From Candidatus Omnitrophota bacterium (GTDB lineage Bacteria; Hinthialibacterota; Hinthialibacteria; Hinthialibacterales; JAKPRU01): a stretch of DNA of 64,000 bases. A model generated the notes under the pieces. The model was given only the letters and a program-made list of their open reading frames with translations, made no database searches and had not been told where the DNA came from. Each line of letters begins with the position of its first letter. Positions within the stretch are counted from its first letter, which is position 1. The stretch is taken from assembly GCA_029570205.1 (NCBI GenBank), contig JAKQSI010000004.1:1-64000 (forward strand), in the 5' to 3' direction. Position numbers and translations under genes: made by a program. This document shows, in pieces, positions 43,815-52,372 of this stretch.

Positions 43815-44438
43815 TTATGCTCGCCCGCAGGCCAGGAAATTGGAGAACATTTTCAGTCCCACCGGGCCGCTTTTCTCCAAATGGAACTGTGTCGCGACCA
43901 GGTTATCCTGCGCGACTGCTGAGGCAAACCGGTAGCCGTATTCTGTCTCACCAATAACGATATCCGAACTATCGGGTACAGGGTGGAATGAATTAACAAA
44001 GTAAAACTCGGAACCGTCCGGGATTCCCCTGAAAATGGGGTGGACCTGTTTCTGGAACACCTGGTTCCATCCGATCTGAGGCACTTTCAGTTTTCCGTCA
44101 ATGTCCGGTCCCCTGAATTTGCGGACCTGTCCCGGCAACAGCCCCAGGCAGTTGGTGTCGTCCTCCTCGCTGTATTCAAAAATGATCTGAATGCCGATAC
44201 AGATTGCGAGGAGATGTTTCCCGGCCTCAAAAACATCCCGGCGCAGGACCTCCACCAGTTTCAGATCCCGCAGGCTTTCCATTGCCGCCCCCGCGGCGCC
44301 GACTCCGGGAAAGATAACCCTTTCCGCCGCCGCAATGCGTTTCGGATCGGAGGTAATTTCAGCCTCATACCCCAGATGCCGCACGGCGCGTTCCACGCTC
44401 GGCAGGTTTCCGGCACGATAGTCGATAATCGCAATCAT
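43815..44438 (-). CDS. hisH: Imidazole glycerol phosphate synthase glutamine amidotransferase subunit
   Basis: A 207-aa class I glutaminase that feeds ammonia to HisF in histidine synthesis. Seen: IDYRAGNLPSVERA, the oxyanion strand FPGVGA, the nucleophile Cys80 in AICIGIQIIF, and the His/Glu pair in ATQFHLEKSG. ATG 44438 with AGGGAA about 8 nt upstream; the frame is open to 44540. No hisF, hisA or other his gene lies beside it, so its partner must be encoded elsewhere, unless it serves another synthase. Confidence 0.92.
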   Translation of the reverse strand: MIAIIDYRAGNLPSVERAVRHLGYEAEITSDPKRIAAAERVIFPGVGAAGAAMESLRDLKLVEVLRRDVFEAGKHLLAICIGIQIIFEYSEEDDTNCLGLLPGQVRKFRGPDIDGKLKVPQIGWNQVFQKQVHPIFRGIPDGSEFYFVNSFHPVPDSSDIVIGETEYGYRFASAVAQDNLVATQFHLEKSGPVGLKMFSNFLACGRA

Positions 44439-44593
44439 GGTCCGTTTCCCTGAATTTCGATTGGCGCGCCGTTGTGTTTCATCATCCCGGCAGCGCGGAA
44501 TGAGGCTATCAGACGGTCCCGATTCGGGCAAGCGCCACACCCGTTCCGAACAGGCAGGACTTGTGATTTGATGTTTCGTGAAAGGGTGATCGC

Positions 44594-45952
44594 ATGGACA
44601 AGGAAATCAAGCAGGCGTTATCGGTCGGAGGTGCAGACTATATCGAGGTCCGCATTGAGGATGCCGTAACCACATCGGTTACATACATCGGCAAGGAACT
44701 GGAGAACATCGGTGAATCCTCCAGCCTTGGCGGGTGCGTTCGTGCGGTGGTCAACGGCGGCTGGGGATTTGCTTCTTTCAACAACCTGGAGAACCTGGCA
44801 GACAAGGCCAAACGCGCGGTTCTGATGGCACGCCAGGTGGGGCGTGAGAAAACAGCGCTGGCCCCGACGGAACCGTACAAGGCGAAATATGCCACAGTGC
44901 CCGGACGCGATCCGCGCCGGGTTTCGCTGCAAGAAAAACATGACACGGCCTATCGATACAATCAACTCATCCTGAATGCCGCCGGCATTCAAACCAGCAG
45001 TGTCCGTTACCAGGATCGCTGGAAGCGCAAGGTCTATGCGAACTCTGACGGCACAGCCGCCGAATTTGAGGAAATCTTTTGTGGAGTGAGCCTTGCGGCG
45101 ATTGCCCGCAAGGGCGATATCGTTCAAACCTATCATCACACATACGCCAACCTGGTGGGATTCGATGAGGTCACCGGCCGGGAAGATCTTGCCGAGGATG
45201 CTGCCCGTCGCGCCCGCGATCTGGTGAACGCCGAACGTGTGAAAGGCGGAACATATACCGTTCTTATGGACCCTATCCTTACAGGCATTTTTATCCATGA
45301 GGCATTCGGGCATCTCTCCGAGAGCGATTTTCTCTATGAGAATCCGCGATTGCAGAAGGTTATGCAGCTGGGGCGGCGATTCGGGCCGGAAAGTCTGAAT
45401 GTAGTCGATCAGGGCAATCTCAATGAGGCCGGGTATCTGCCGTTCGATGATGAGGGGACCCCGACACGGAAAAACTACCTGATCCGGGATGGTGTACTGG
45501 TCGGCAGGCTGCATTCACGGGAAACCGCCGCGAAAATGAACGAGGCCCCCACCGGGAACGCCCGCGCAATTTCCTACCGATTCCCGCCGATTGTCCGCAT
45601 GACCAACACATTCATCGAGGCCGGCGAAACACCTTATGAGGAGATGCTTGCCCGGATCGACAAGGGGATTTATGTCAAGAACGCTTTAGCCGGCATGACG
45701 GACTGCGAGATGTTTACTTTCACCGGGATGGAGGCGTTCGAAATCGAGAACGGCCGGATCGGCAAACGTCTGCGCGATGTAACCCTGACCGGCAATGTGT
45801 TTGAGACGCTCAAGAATGTTGTGGCCGTCGGCGATGACCTGAGTTTTCATGCGGGATTGGGTGGATGCGGGAAAGGCGGGCAGTCGCCGTTACGGGTTTC
45901 CTCCGGTGGCCCGCATTTACTGGTGGAAAATGTTGTTGTGGGTGGGGAGTGA
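44594..45952 (+). CDS. tldD: TldD/PmbA-family metalloprotease
   Basis: A 452-aa protein with the TldD zinc motif HEAFGHLSESD (HExxxH), which marks it as the catalytic member (TldD) rather than TldE. Such proteins form heterodimers with TldE and degrade unfolded peptides or process small peptides. Other typical parts are the N-terminal ADYIEVRIEDAV and the C-terminal GLGGCGKGGQSPLRVSSGGPHLLVENV. AAAGGGTG lies before the ATG. No tldE partner is adjacent. Confidence 0.93.
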   Translation: MDKEIKQALSVGGADYIEVRIEDAVTTSVTYIGKELENIGESSSLGGCVRAVVNGGWGFASFNNLENLADKAKRAVLMARQVGREKTALAPTEPYKAKYATVPGRDPRRVSLQEKHDTAYRYNQLILNAAGIQTSSVRYQDRWKRKVYANSDGTAAEFEEIFCGVSLAAIARKGDIVQTYHHTYANLVGFDEVTGREDLAEDAARRARDLVNAERVKGGTYTVLMDPILTGIFIHEAFGHLSESDFLYENPRLQKVMQLGRRFGPESLNVVDQGNLNEAGYLPFDDEGTPTRKNYLIRDGVLVGRLHSRETAAKMNEAPTGNARAISYRFPPIVRMTNTFIEAGETPYEEMLARIDKGIYVKNALAGMTDCEMFTFTGMEAFEIENGRIGKRLRDVTLTGNVFETLKNVVAVGDDLSFHAGLGGCGKGGQSPLRVSSGGPHLLVENVVVGGE

Positions 45953-45969
45953 GAGGGCGAGGGCTTGGG

Positions 45970-47010
45970 TTATATCCAGCACTCATCCCGCAACTGCTGC
46001 CATGCGACCCGGATATGATCTGCTTTGAATAATTTCCTCTTGCGTTCATTCCAGTTCCATACACTTTCGACAGATTTCTCAGCAGACACGACTTCCGCGG
46101 GGTTCTCTTTGGATATCCAATGAATGGTTGCCAGCATTTCGAGGCAGTAGGGAGTTTCAAACCCTTCGATCAATTGGGTTACTCGATCAACTCGGTCCTG
46201 TGTTTCCTTTTGCCCAGCCAGGAATTCCTCTGTTTTCCGAATGGCCTCCGGCAAGACAAGAATGGTCGGCTCGAGCGCTTTTTGCGAGCGATCTCCGTAC
46301 CCCCGAATGAAATGCCCTTCCATGCGTTGAAGAACGTGGTGTAAAGCCTCGGCGTAAGGACCGTATTGATTTGCTGTGAAATTGAGGCGCAACGGCTCTC
46401 CTGTTTCCTGGAGAAAATAGGCGAGTTTCTGAACTTCCAGCATGGACAGTCGGTAGCCGGGGATTGCATATCGGTAAAGAATCGCCAGAATTGCCGCCCG
46501 ACTGGGGGTCATTTTGGGTGTCTTCGTTGCAACTCGCATTCGGTCGGGATGAGGAGCACCGGCAGGCTCGTAGAGTAAAATTCGAACGCTTTGCAGGTCT
46601 TCCAGCATTTCCTGAATCCGGGATCGGACTTCGTCCCAGTTCAGTCCACCGTTTCCGCACCCCAAAGGCGGCAAGGCAACAGAACGAATACCGTTGCGCG
46701 AAATCACTCTTACTAAGTCCCTCAACCCTTCTTCAATGTCTTGCATCCGGGAGCGGTCACGCCAGTGGCATTTGGTGGGAAAGTTGATAATGAAACGCGG
46801 ATTCACCATCGAGCCGGTACTGTAAACGAACATTTTCCCCGATTGAACTTCTTTCCGGTCGCAAGCCCGTTTGTAAGCGTCAAAATTTTCCGGGAATGCC
46901 TTCTTAAACTGAAGCGCGATCCCTTTGCCCATGACTCCCACCGTATTCACGGTATTCACAAGGGCTTCCACGTCTGCATCCAACAGGTTTCCGCGCAGAA
47001 TCTCGATCAT
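45970..47010 (-). CDS. darG: DarG antitoxin: macro-domain DNA ADP-ribosylglycohydrolase
   Basis: A 346-aa protein. Residues 1-155 are a macro domain (VNTVNTVGVMGKGIALQFK, NFPTKCHW with Lys80 matching the catalytic lysine of known DarG, PPLGCGNGGLNW) that removes ADP-ribose from thymidine. The C-terminal 180 residues (from about LSMLEVQKLAYFLQETGEPLRLNFTANQYGPY) are the toxin-binding domain with its DUF4065-like feature. AGGAG lies 9 nt before the ATG. It follows darT by 12 nt in the normal toxin-first order. Confidence 0.94.
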   Translation of the reverse strand: MIEILRGNLLDADVEALVNTVNTVGVMGKGIALQFKKAFPENFDAYKRACDRKEVQSGKMFVYSTGSMVNPRFIINFPTKCHWRDRSRMQDIEEGLRDLVRVISRNGIRSVALPPLGCGNGGLNWDEVRSRIQEMLEDLQSVRILLYEPAGAPHPDRMRVATKTPKMTPSRAAILAILYRYAIPGYRLSMLEVQKLAYFLQETGEPLRLNFTANQYGPYAEALHHVLQRMEGHFIRGYGDRSQKALEPTILVLPEAIRKTEEFLAGQKETQDRVDRVTQLIEGFETPYCLEMLATIHWISKENPAEVVSAEKSVESVWNWNERKRKLFKADHIRVAWQQLRDECWI

Positions 47011-47022
47011 GGCCTCAGTCTC

Positions 47023-47646
47023 CTAATAGTACCAATCGCGATGAACCGCGATTTCCGGCTGATGTTCTGCGGAACGAGTGATTTCAAAAACCTGTTTGCC
47101 GATAGTATCATCGAATACGCCGATTATACCGAACAGATCCCAGGGCATAAAGTCCCTTACCAGAAACTCAGCCTGCCGACGTCGCGTACGGTCCGGGTCT
47201 TGATCGGTGTCATGCCAATAGCGTTCTTTCATCATATTCCAGTCAATTCGACTGAAATCGCCAGGACTGTTGAAGAATTGCGTGATGTCCATGGCAGCGT
47301 GTCCGTCAGTGAATAGGAATGGAAGGTTATGCGTGATCACTTGCTCCACGGATGAAACAAGGTAAAGGATATCCTTTTGGGTTCCGCAGAATCCCTTAAC
47401 CTTGCCGCAATAAACTGCATAAAGCATGGGCGATCTTGGGGCAAAGTAGAATGGCACATAATCGCCCAGGGTTCCGTAAGGTGCTATGGGAACGGGCCGG
47501 ATCGCGCGGCTCTGCCGGATATGTTCATGTGCGATTGAATTCAGATTCACACCATGCGTTTTTATCCGGAGGTCGTTGAATATCCCTCCGGTCGAGCAAA
47601 TACTCTGCAAATTCCCGATATGCGTGATGTGATAGATCTCTGTCAT
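47023..47646 (-). CDS. darT: DarT toxin: ssDNA thymidine ADP-ribosyltransferase
   Basis: A 207-aa DUF4433 protein of the DarT2 type. It uses NAD+ to ADP-ribosylate thymidine in specific single-stranded DNA motifs, blocking replication. Seen: the N-terminal YHITHIGNLQSI, VPFYFAPRSPMLY, and the catalytic Glu160 in RRRQAEFLVRDF. The start lies 4 nt after the stop of the large GH116-like gene, and the GAGG serving as ribosome site overlaps that stop region, so it is read from that transcript or a promoter inside that gene. Confidence 0.94.
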   Translation of the reverse strand: MTEIYHITHIGNLQSICSTGGIFNDLRIKTHGVNLNSIAHEHIRQSRAIRPVPIAPYGTLGDYVPFYFAPRSPMLYAVYCGKVKGFCGTQKDILYLVSSVEQVITHNLPFLFTDGHAAMDITQFFNSPGDFSRIDWNMMKERYWHDTDQDPDRTRRRQAEFLVRDFMPWDLFGIIGVFDDTIGKQVFEITRSAEHQPEIAVHRDWYY

Positions 47647-47650
47647 ATCC

Positions 47651-50600
47651 TCACCGCTTCAGGGCCACTTTCAGTTCCGGGATGGGTTTTCCGGTCGGAT
47701 CGGTGATTTCCAGGTAAAAGCCCCACGGGCCGCGCAAATGGGAGATCTTGAGGAGAAGACTGTTCCAGCCGCTCTGTAATCTCACGGGCACGATATGCTG
47801 ATCGGGAACAGCCGTGCGCAGGCCGCTCCGCATGAAGACCTGTCGGTAATTCAATAGAATGCACACACCTTCGGATGCTCCCAGGTGCAGCACGGCGGGG
47901 CGGTCGTTCGGTGATTGAACGTACACATGCGCGTATGCGAGCGCGGGGTCTTTTGCCGAACAAATAGAGGCCAAATCCACATAGGCGGCCCCTGAATAAT
48001 AGGGCTGCCACTGGACCTCCCCGTTTATACCATTGTAACGGCCATTCAAGTCGATTTTTGTCTCCGGCGGCAACTCTTCTGTCAGCCCCTTATCCTCCGG
48101 GTTGGGAAACGGTCCCAATACCATCCAATCTCGCAGATATCCATGTCCGACTATCAACGAACCATCCACTACAAAGGGCTGACCTTTCAGATCACCCAGT
48201 AACCGCCCGATGATTTCCACCCGGCCGTCCAGAGCCGGATTGGGCATCTGCACCCGAAATCGCCGAGTCACGGAACCGATTCCAATTGCACCCGCATTCA
48301 GTTCAATGGGATCTTGAGCCGTGATCTCCCAATCCTTTCTTGGACAGGTGAGGAGCAGCCGGCCGGTGAAAGGAAGCCTTTGCGGATTTTCGACCGACAC
48401 GGCGACACCGAAAGAAAGGTCTTTTCCAGGATCTCCCTGTGGTTCCAGATGAACAGTAAGGGGTAAACTCAAGCCGATGAGTTTCGCATTCAAAGAGGGA
48501 TCGAGAACCTCCTGCATGATCCGCTCACGGAACTCTTGAAGAGCCTTTTCCAGATTGACGGTCAGTTTCTCGGCTTTCTCCGGGGAAATTGTTTCCTCTA
48601 CCGTGCGTTTTGGAGTCTTTTGTCCTGTTTCGACGATGTCCACCCATGCCGTTCTGCCGCCGACCATAGCCGAGGCGAATTCCTGCGCGGTTTTGTCCAG
48701 ATTCCAAACCTCTTTCAGCGCACCGGTTTCTTTTGGGTACTGTGAGAGGACTTGAATCATTTCCATGATTCGGTTCGGGACCCAGCCTCCCCGTTCCTCC
48801 TGCGACGGTGTGAACGCTCCCCGGGAGAGGGTAAAAGTCAGGATCGAATCTTCGGCAACGATTGCCTTTTTATCCTGCCCGTTCAGGGCAACACGATAAG
48901 CGGGTTCTTTGGGAATGTTCGTGAAATGGAGATTGATGATTTGCGACCGCGGCAAGCGGTTGGAGATGGAAAAACCGATTTTTGAGTCCGGGAGAGGGTC
49001 GATGGTGCAGAAAGGTCCTTTTGGCACGGCTTTGCGGTTCTCAAGGTCGATATCGATTCTGCCGGTGTTTTCCGTGGCGAGGATCATCGTGACCGTATCG
49101 CCGGGTCTCAGCCGGATCGGTTTCTGCAAGCTATAAATCAGGTTATCCAGGCTGGTTTGCTGAATGCCCGCGTCGTGCGGCTGACCTTCCAGGAACAAAA
49201 GTGGATTCTGATTACGGAATGAGGGAGGAACCTCCGTTCCGACTTGGGCGAGTTCCAGAGGACGGCCATCTACGGTCCTGTCCAAGCGGAACGTAATTCG
49301 TCGCGCGGCTTCCAGCGATGCGGCTCGATAGTCTATCCATCCTTGAAAAGTCGGACAGTGGACCGGAGCGTGAATCTCCTCCCACTGTGCGGGAAGATGC
49401 GGAGTGAGGATCAGACGTTTCAGCCGCGCATCGTAGAATAATCCTTCCAATGCGGTCAGCATGGACCAGGAGACCGGCCCCGCCAGGGTTTCGTTTGTGC
49501 CGGTCGAGGACGGGAATTCGACCGGGACCGCCATTCCGTAACCGGCGGATGTGGCACGCCGGTGCAAATCTTCCAGGCTTCTCAGTCCTTCCGAGGCGCG
49601 ATCTTCATAGGCGGCCAAGGCGGCAACAACAGCAAGGGTTCGGCTGTCCACCTCTGCCGGAGTCTCGGAACGGGCCTCCTCGTCCCGGGAGGTGAGAAGA
49701 TCCAGAATTGTGCCCAAGCTGGTTTTGACATGCTCGGCGGGCAGAAGATTCCTTCGTCCCAGGAGATGGGCAAACCACTCGCCGATCAGTTGTTCGGGCT
49801 GAATGGAGGAAGCCTGTATATCCAACGGCGAGCGCGGATCGAAGAACGCCTTGAAGTAACGTCCATTCCATAGCGAAACCAACATGCTTTCTTCGGCTTT
49901 GCGGGCGGTTGCCTGGATTTCAGCGAGGAACTCGATGTCTCGATTTAACGACTGGAATTCCTCCGCCACGGCGAGGGTGCCCAGCCACATCCCGGCGACG
50001 TCGGCATAATTTCGTCGCCCCTCAGGATCCGACACAGAACCTGCACTTTCCGGAATGCCGTTTCCGTCCGTGTCGAATCCGATCGATCTCGACACGGCTT
50101 TTCGAATTGCGGGCAGCATCTCCGCACGCAATTCATCGTGGCCTGTGTAGTGATCGTACAGGGAGTAACGCAGAATGAATCCACAAGCGGCTCGCGCATC
50201 ACGGTCGAGATTCCGGACCGCAGTTGTATCGCTGACAATCTCTGCAATCGAACCAGGACCGGCGGGAATCTCGCCATCCTCCTGCTGACTGTCCAGAACG
50301 AACTTCATATTCCCGGCGCTCAGGTCCGGCAGCATTCTCATCAGGAATTGGTCTGTGATCGAGGCGGCCAGGGTCGATTGCAGAACTCCCAGAAACGGGT
50401 CTTCGATGAACGCGAAACGGTTGTCGATAATCACGGAACGCGAAAACAGCGGGGACAGGTCGTTGAGCAAACGAATTTTCAGCCAGGAAGGAAGAGAACT
50501 GCTTAACAACGGTTCTCGCCATTGATTTGTTTCTGTCCAAAGGCGTTCCCGGTGTTTCAGGAAATAAACGGCTGCATCCCAGGCATCGTTGAAATAGATT

Positions 50601-51634
50601 GCGGGAAGCTGGTGGTGCTCGCGCCCGTCCGGCGCCACAACCACCGGACAGTGCCAAGTCAGGACAAAGACGGTTTGCGCAGACTCTCCGGCGGGCAATT
50701 CCACCCGATCGGCAATGGCCCCCGCCGGATGCACGTCCTCGCTTCCCACGGGCCAGGGGCCTGGTTCCCTTTCGTCGAAGAAACGACCGTTCTTCGAGAA
50801 CAGGGTCATAAAAGTGTCCGGGGTTTGAGCGTTCCATGAGGGAAGGAAGGTTACGACGTGGTTGTGCTGCTGTTCCACCGCGATTGCGTAGGTTCCGAGC
50901 GTGCTTCGTCGCGGATTGTTCGGTTCGAGTGTTTTGGTGGTTCCGAAAACCAGCCCGCTTGCGGACCTTGTGCTTCGAGGCTCCTGATAATTGCCGATTC
51001 GATCTTCCCAGGGAATCCCGCTCTGCAAATCCACACCCAGCCCCAGCAGGTTCTCCCAGGCAAATGCGAGGGATATTTTCAGTGGACGATTTGTCGTGTT
51101 CTTGCACCGAAAGATAAAAAACGCCCCCGGTAGAGTGGAATCTTTCAGGTTCCAGGCGCAAAGCGGACTCCATGCCTCCAGATGAACCTCGATGGGGAGT
51201 TCGGAATCGGAGAACGTGAGGTTTGCGCAAGGGAAAATCCCGGTGTAAGCAATGTTTTCAATATCATCCATCTCTGTATCGCCACGCCGGAGGACTTTGG
51301 AGACGGATTTTTCACTGTCTTCAACACGGACCGCAAAGAAGCAGCCGGAAGGCTTTGGGATGAATCCACGCCAGTTATTGTTGATTGTCAGACGGTCGAA
51401 CCAGCCATCCGTGCCAAGATCCACAGAACCGCACCCGATCCCTCCCAGCGGCATTCCGTGGACTGTGGTTGCGTTGCGGTACAGTCCCTCCGTGAAAGCA
51501 CGGGACAAGTCTGTATCCCCTATCGTCGCAGAAAGAACCATCTGACAACTCAAGAAGACTGCGGCAAAAAACGCAAATCCATTCATATCAATCAGATACG
51601 CAAGGGACTTATGTGATGAAGACCTTTTGTGCAA
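47651..51634 (-). CDS. Large secreted GH116-like (GBA2-type) protein
   Basis: A 1327-aa exported protein. The signal peptide core is GFAFFAAVFLSCQMVLSA. A GBA2 N-terminal-type beta domain follows (VHGMPLGGIGCGSVDLGTDGWFDRL at about residues 57-82). Then comes a six-hairpin catalytic-type region at about residues 370-790 (QEDGEIPAGPG, YADVAGMWLGTLAVAEEFQ, VSWSMLTALEGLFYD). The last 500 residues hold beta domains ending in WMVLGPFPNPEDKGL and a C-terminal sugar-binding-like domain. GH116 enzymes split beta-glucosides, but the known catalytic residues could not be placed with confidence. The start is TTG 51634 (GGAG 9 nt upstream) or ATG 51586. Confidence 0.8.
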   Translation of the reverse strand: MHKRSSSHKSLAYLIDMNGFAFFAAVFLSCQMVLSATIGDTDLSRAFTEGLYRNATTVHGMPLGGIGCGSVDLGTDGWFDRLTINNNWRGFIPKPSGCFFAVRVEDSEKSVSKVLRRGDTEMDDIENIAYTGIFPCANLTFSDSELPIEVHLEAWSPLCAWNLKDSTLPGAFFIFRCKNTTNRPLKISLAFAWENLLGLGVDLQSGIPWEDRIGNYQEPRSTRSASGLVFGTTKTLEPNNPRRSTLGTYAIAVEQQHNHVVTFLPSWNAQTPDTFMTLFSKNGRFFDEREPGPWPVGSEDVHPAGAIADRVELPAGESAQTVFVLTWHCPVVVAPDGREHHQLPAIYFNDAWDAAVYFLKHRERLWTETNQWREPLLSSSLPSWLKIRLLNDLSPLFSRSVIIDNRFAFIEDPFLGVLQSTLAASITDQFLMRMLPDLSAGNMKFVLDSQQEDGEIPAGPGSIAEIVSDTTAVRNLDRDARAACGFILRYSLYDHYTGHDELRAEMLPAIRKAVSRSIGFDTDGNGIPESAGSVSDPEGRRNYADVAGMWLGTLAVAEEFQSLNRDIEFLAEIQATARKAEESMLVSLWNGRYFKAFFDPRSPLDIQASSIQPEQLIGEWFAHLLGRRNLLPAEHVKTSLGTILDLLTSRDEEARSETPAEVDSRTLAVVAALAAYEDRASEGLRSLEDLHRRATSAGYGMAVPVEFPSSTGTNETLAGPVSWSMLTALEGLFYDARLKRLILTPHLPAQWEEIHAPVHCPTFQGWIDYRAASLEAARRITFRLDRTVDGRPLELAQVGTEVPPSFRNQNPLLFLEGQPHDAGIQQTSLDNLIYSLQKPIRLRPGDTVTMILATENTGRIDIDLENRKAVPKGPFCTIDPLPDSKIGFSISNRLPRSQIINLHFTNIPKEPAYRVALNGQDKKAIVAEDSILTFTLSRGAFTPSQEERGGWVPNRIMEMIQVLSQYPKETGALKEVWNLDKTAQEFASAMVGGRTAWVDIVETGQKTPKRTVEETISPEKAEKLTVNLEKALQEFRERIMQEVLDPSLNAKLIGLSLPLTVHLEPQGDPGKDLSFGVAVSVENPQRLPFTGRLLLTCPRKDWEITAQDPIELNAGAIGIGSVTRRFRVQMPNPALDGRVEIIGRLLGDLKGQPFVVDGSLIVGHGYLRDWMVLGPFPNPEDKGLTEELPPETKIDLNGRYNGINGEVQWQPYYSGAAYVDLASICSAKDPALAYAHVYVQSPNDRPAVLHLGASEGVCILLNYRQVFMRSGLRTAVPDQHIVPVRLQSGWNSLLLKISHLRGPWGFYLEITDPTGKPIPELKVALKR

Positions 51635-51836
51635 TTCACCTGTCTCCCGAAAGAGATAGTATCATAATCCTGTTCGTTGCGGCAAAACGGCAAGTTTTGT
51701 ATTCACGCATGGCAAAAAATGTTGGACTTTGAGGGCTTCCTTCAGCTTGACTCACCGGAAACCTACGGTAATATTTAAAAAGTGTTTCGCCTTTTCGCGC
51801 ATACTTTATCGCGGTAACGGTCAGGTCCGCAGAGAC

Positions 51837-52283
51837 ATGTCACAGGTTCTTTCCTACACAACGGGGGAACAGAAATACGAGATCTCAAGTCGTCTTGAGT
51901 CCATTTATCCCCTTGAACAGGAAGTTCTTGAAGTCATCAGCTCGTTCGGATACAGCGATGATGAGATTTTCAGCATCCGCCTCGCCATGGATGAAGCGCT
52001 GGTCAACGCGATCCTCCACGGCAATCGCGGCCAGGAATACAAGCGGGTCTTTGTCGCCTTCCAGGTGAACCCCGAGTGGGTGGAAATCTCCGTTCGAGAT
52101 GAGGGAGATGGATTCGATGTGAACAGCCTGTTTGATCCGACCACCGAGGAGCATCTTCATGACCCGCATGGACGGGGGATCTTCCTGATCCGTGAGTTTA
52201 TGTCTGAGGTTACATTTAACGAAGTCGGGAACCAGATTACTTTTCTTCTTCGGAAGGCTGGAGGGGCATCGCGGGTTGCTTGA
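51837..52283 (+). CDS. RsbW-like serine kinase/anti-sigma factor
   Basis: A 148-aa HATPase_c_2 protein. The Bergerat ATP site is seen: N box DEALVNAILHGN, G1 DEGDGFD and G2 HGRGIFLIREFM. These proteins phosphorylate STAS antagonists and hold sigma factors. Neither a sigma factor nor a STAS protein is adjacent, so its partner is unknown. It overlaps the start of the next gene by 4 nt if that gene begins at TTG 52280. Confidence 0.9.
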   Translation: MSQVLSYTTGEQKYEISSRLESIYPLEQEVLEVISSFGYSDDEIFSIRLAMDEALVNAILHGNRGQEYKRVFVAFQVNPEWVEISVRDEGDGFDVNSLFDPTTEEHLHDPHGRGIFLIREFMSEVTFNEVGNQITFLLRKAGGASRVA

Positions 52284-52372
52284 TTGCGCGATTTGGGGCT
52301 TACCGATTTTTTCCTGATGTTGTCCGCCCTGATCTTCCGAGACCCGTCGGTTACACGTTACCATCCTTTTCT

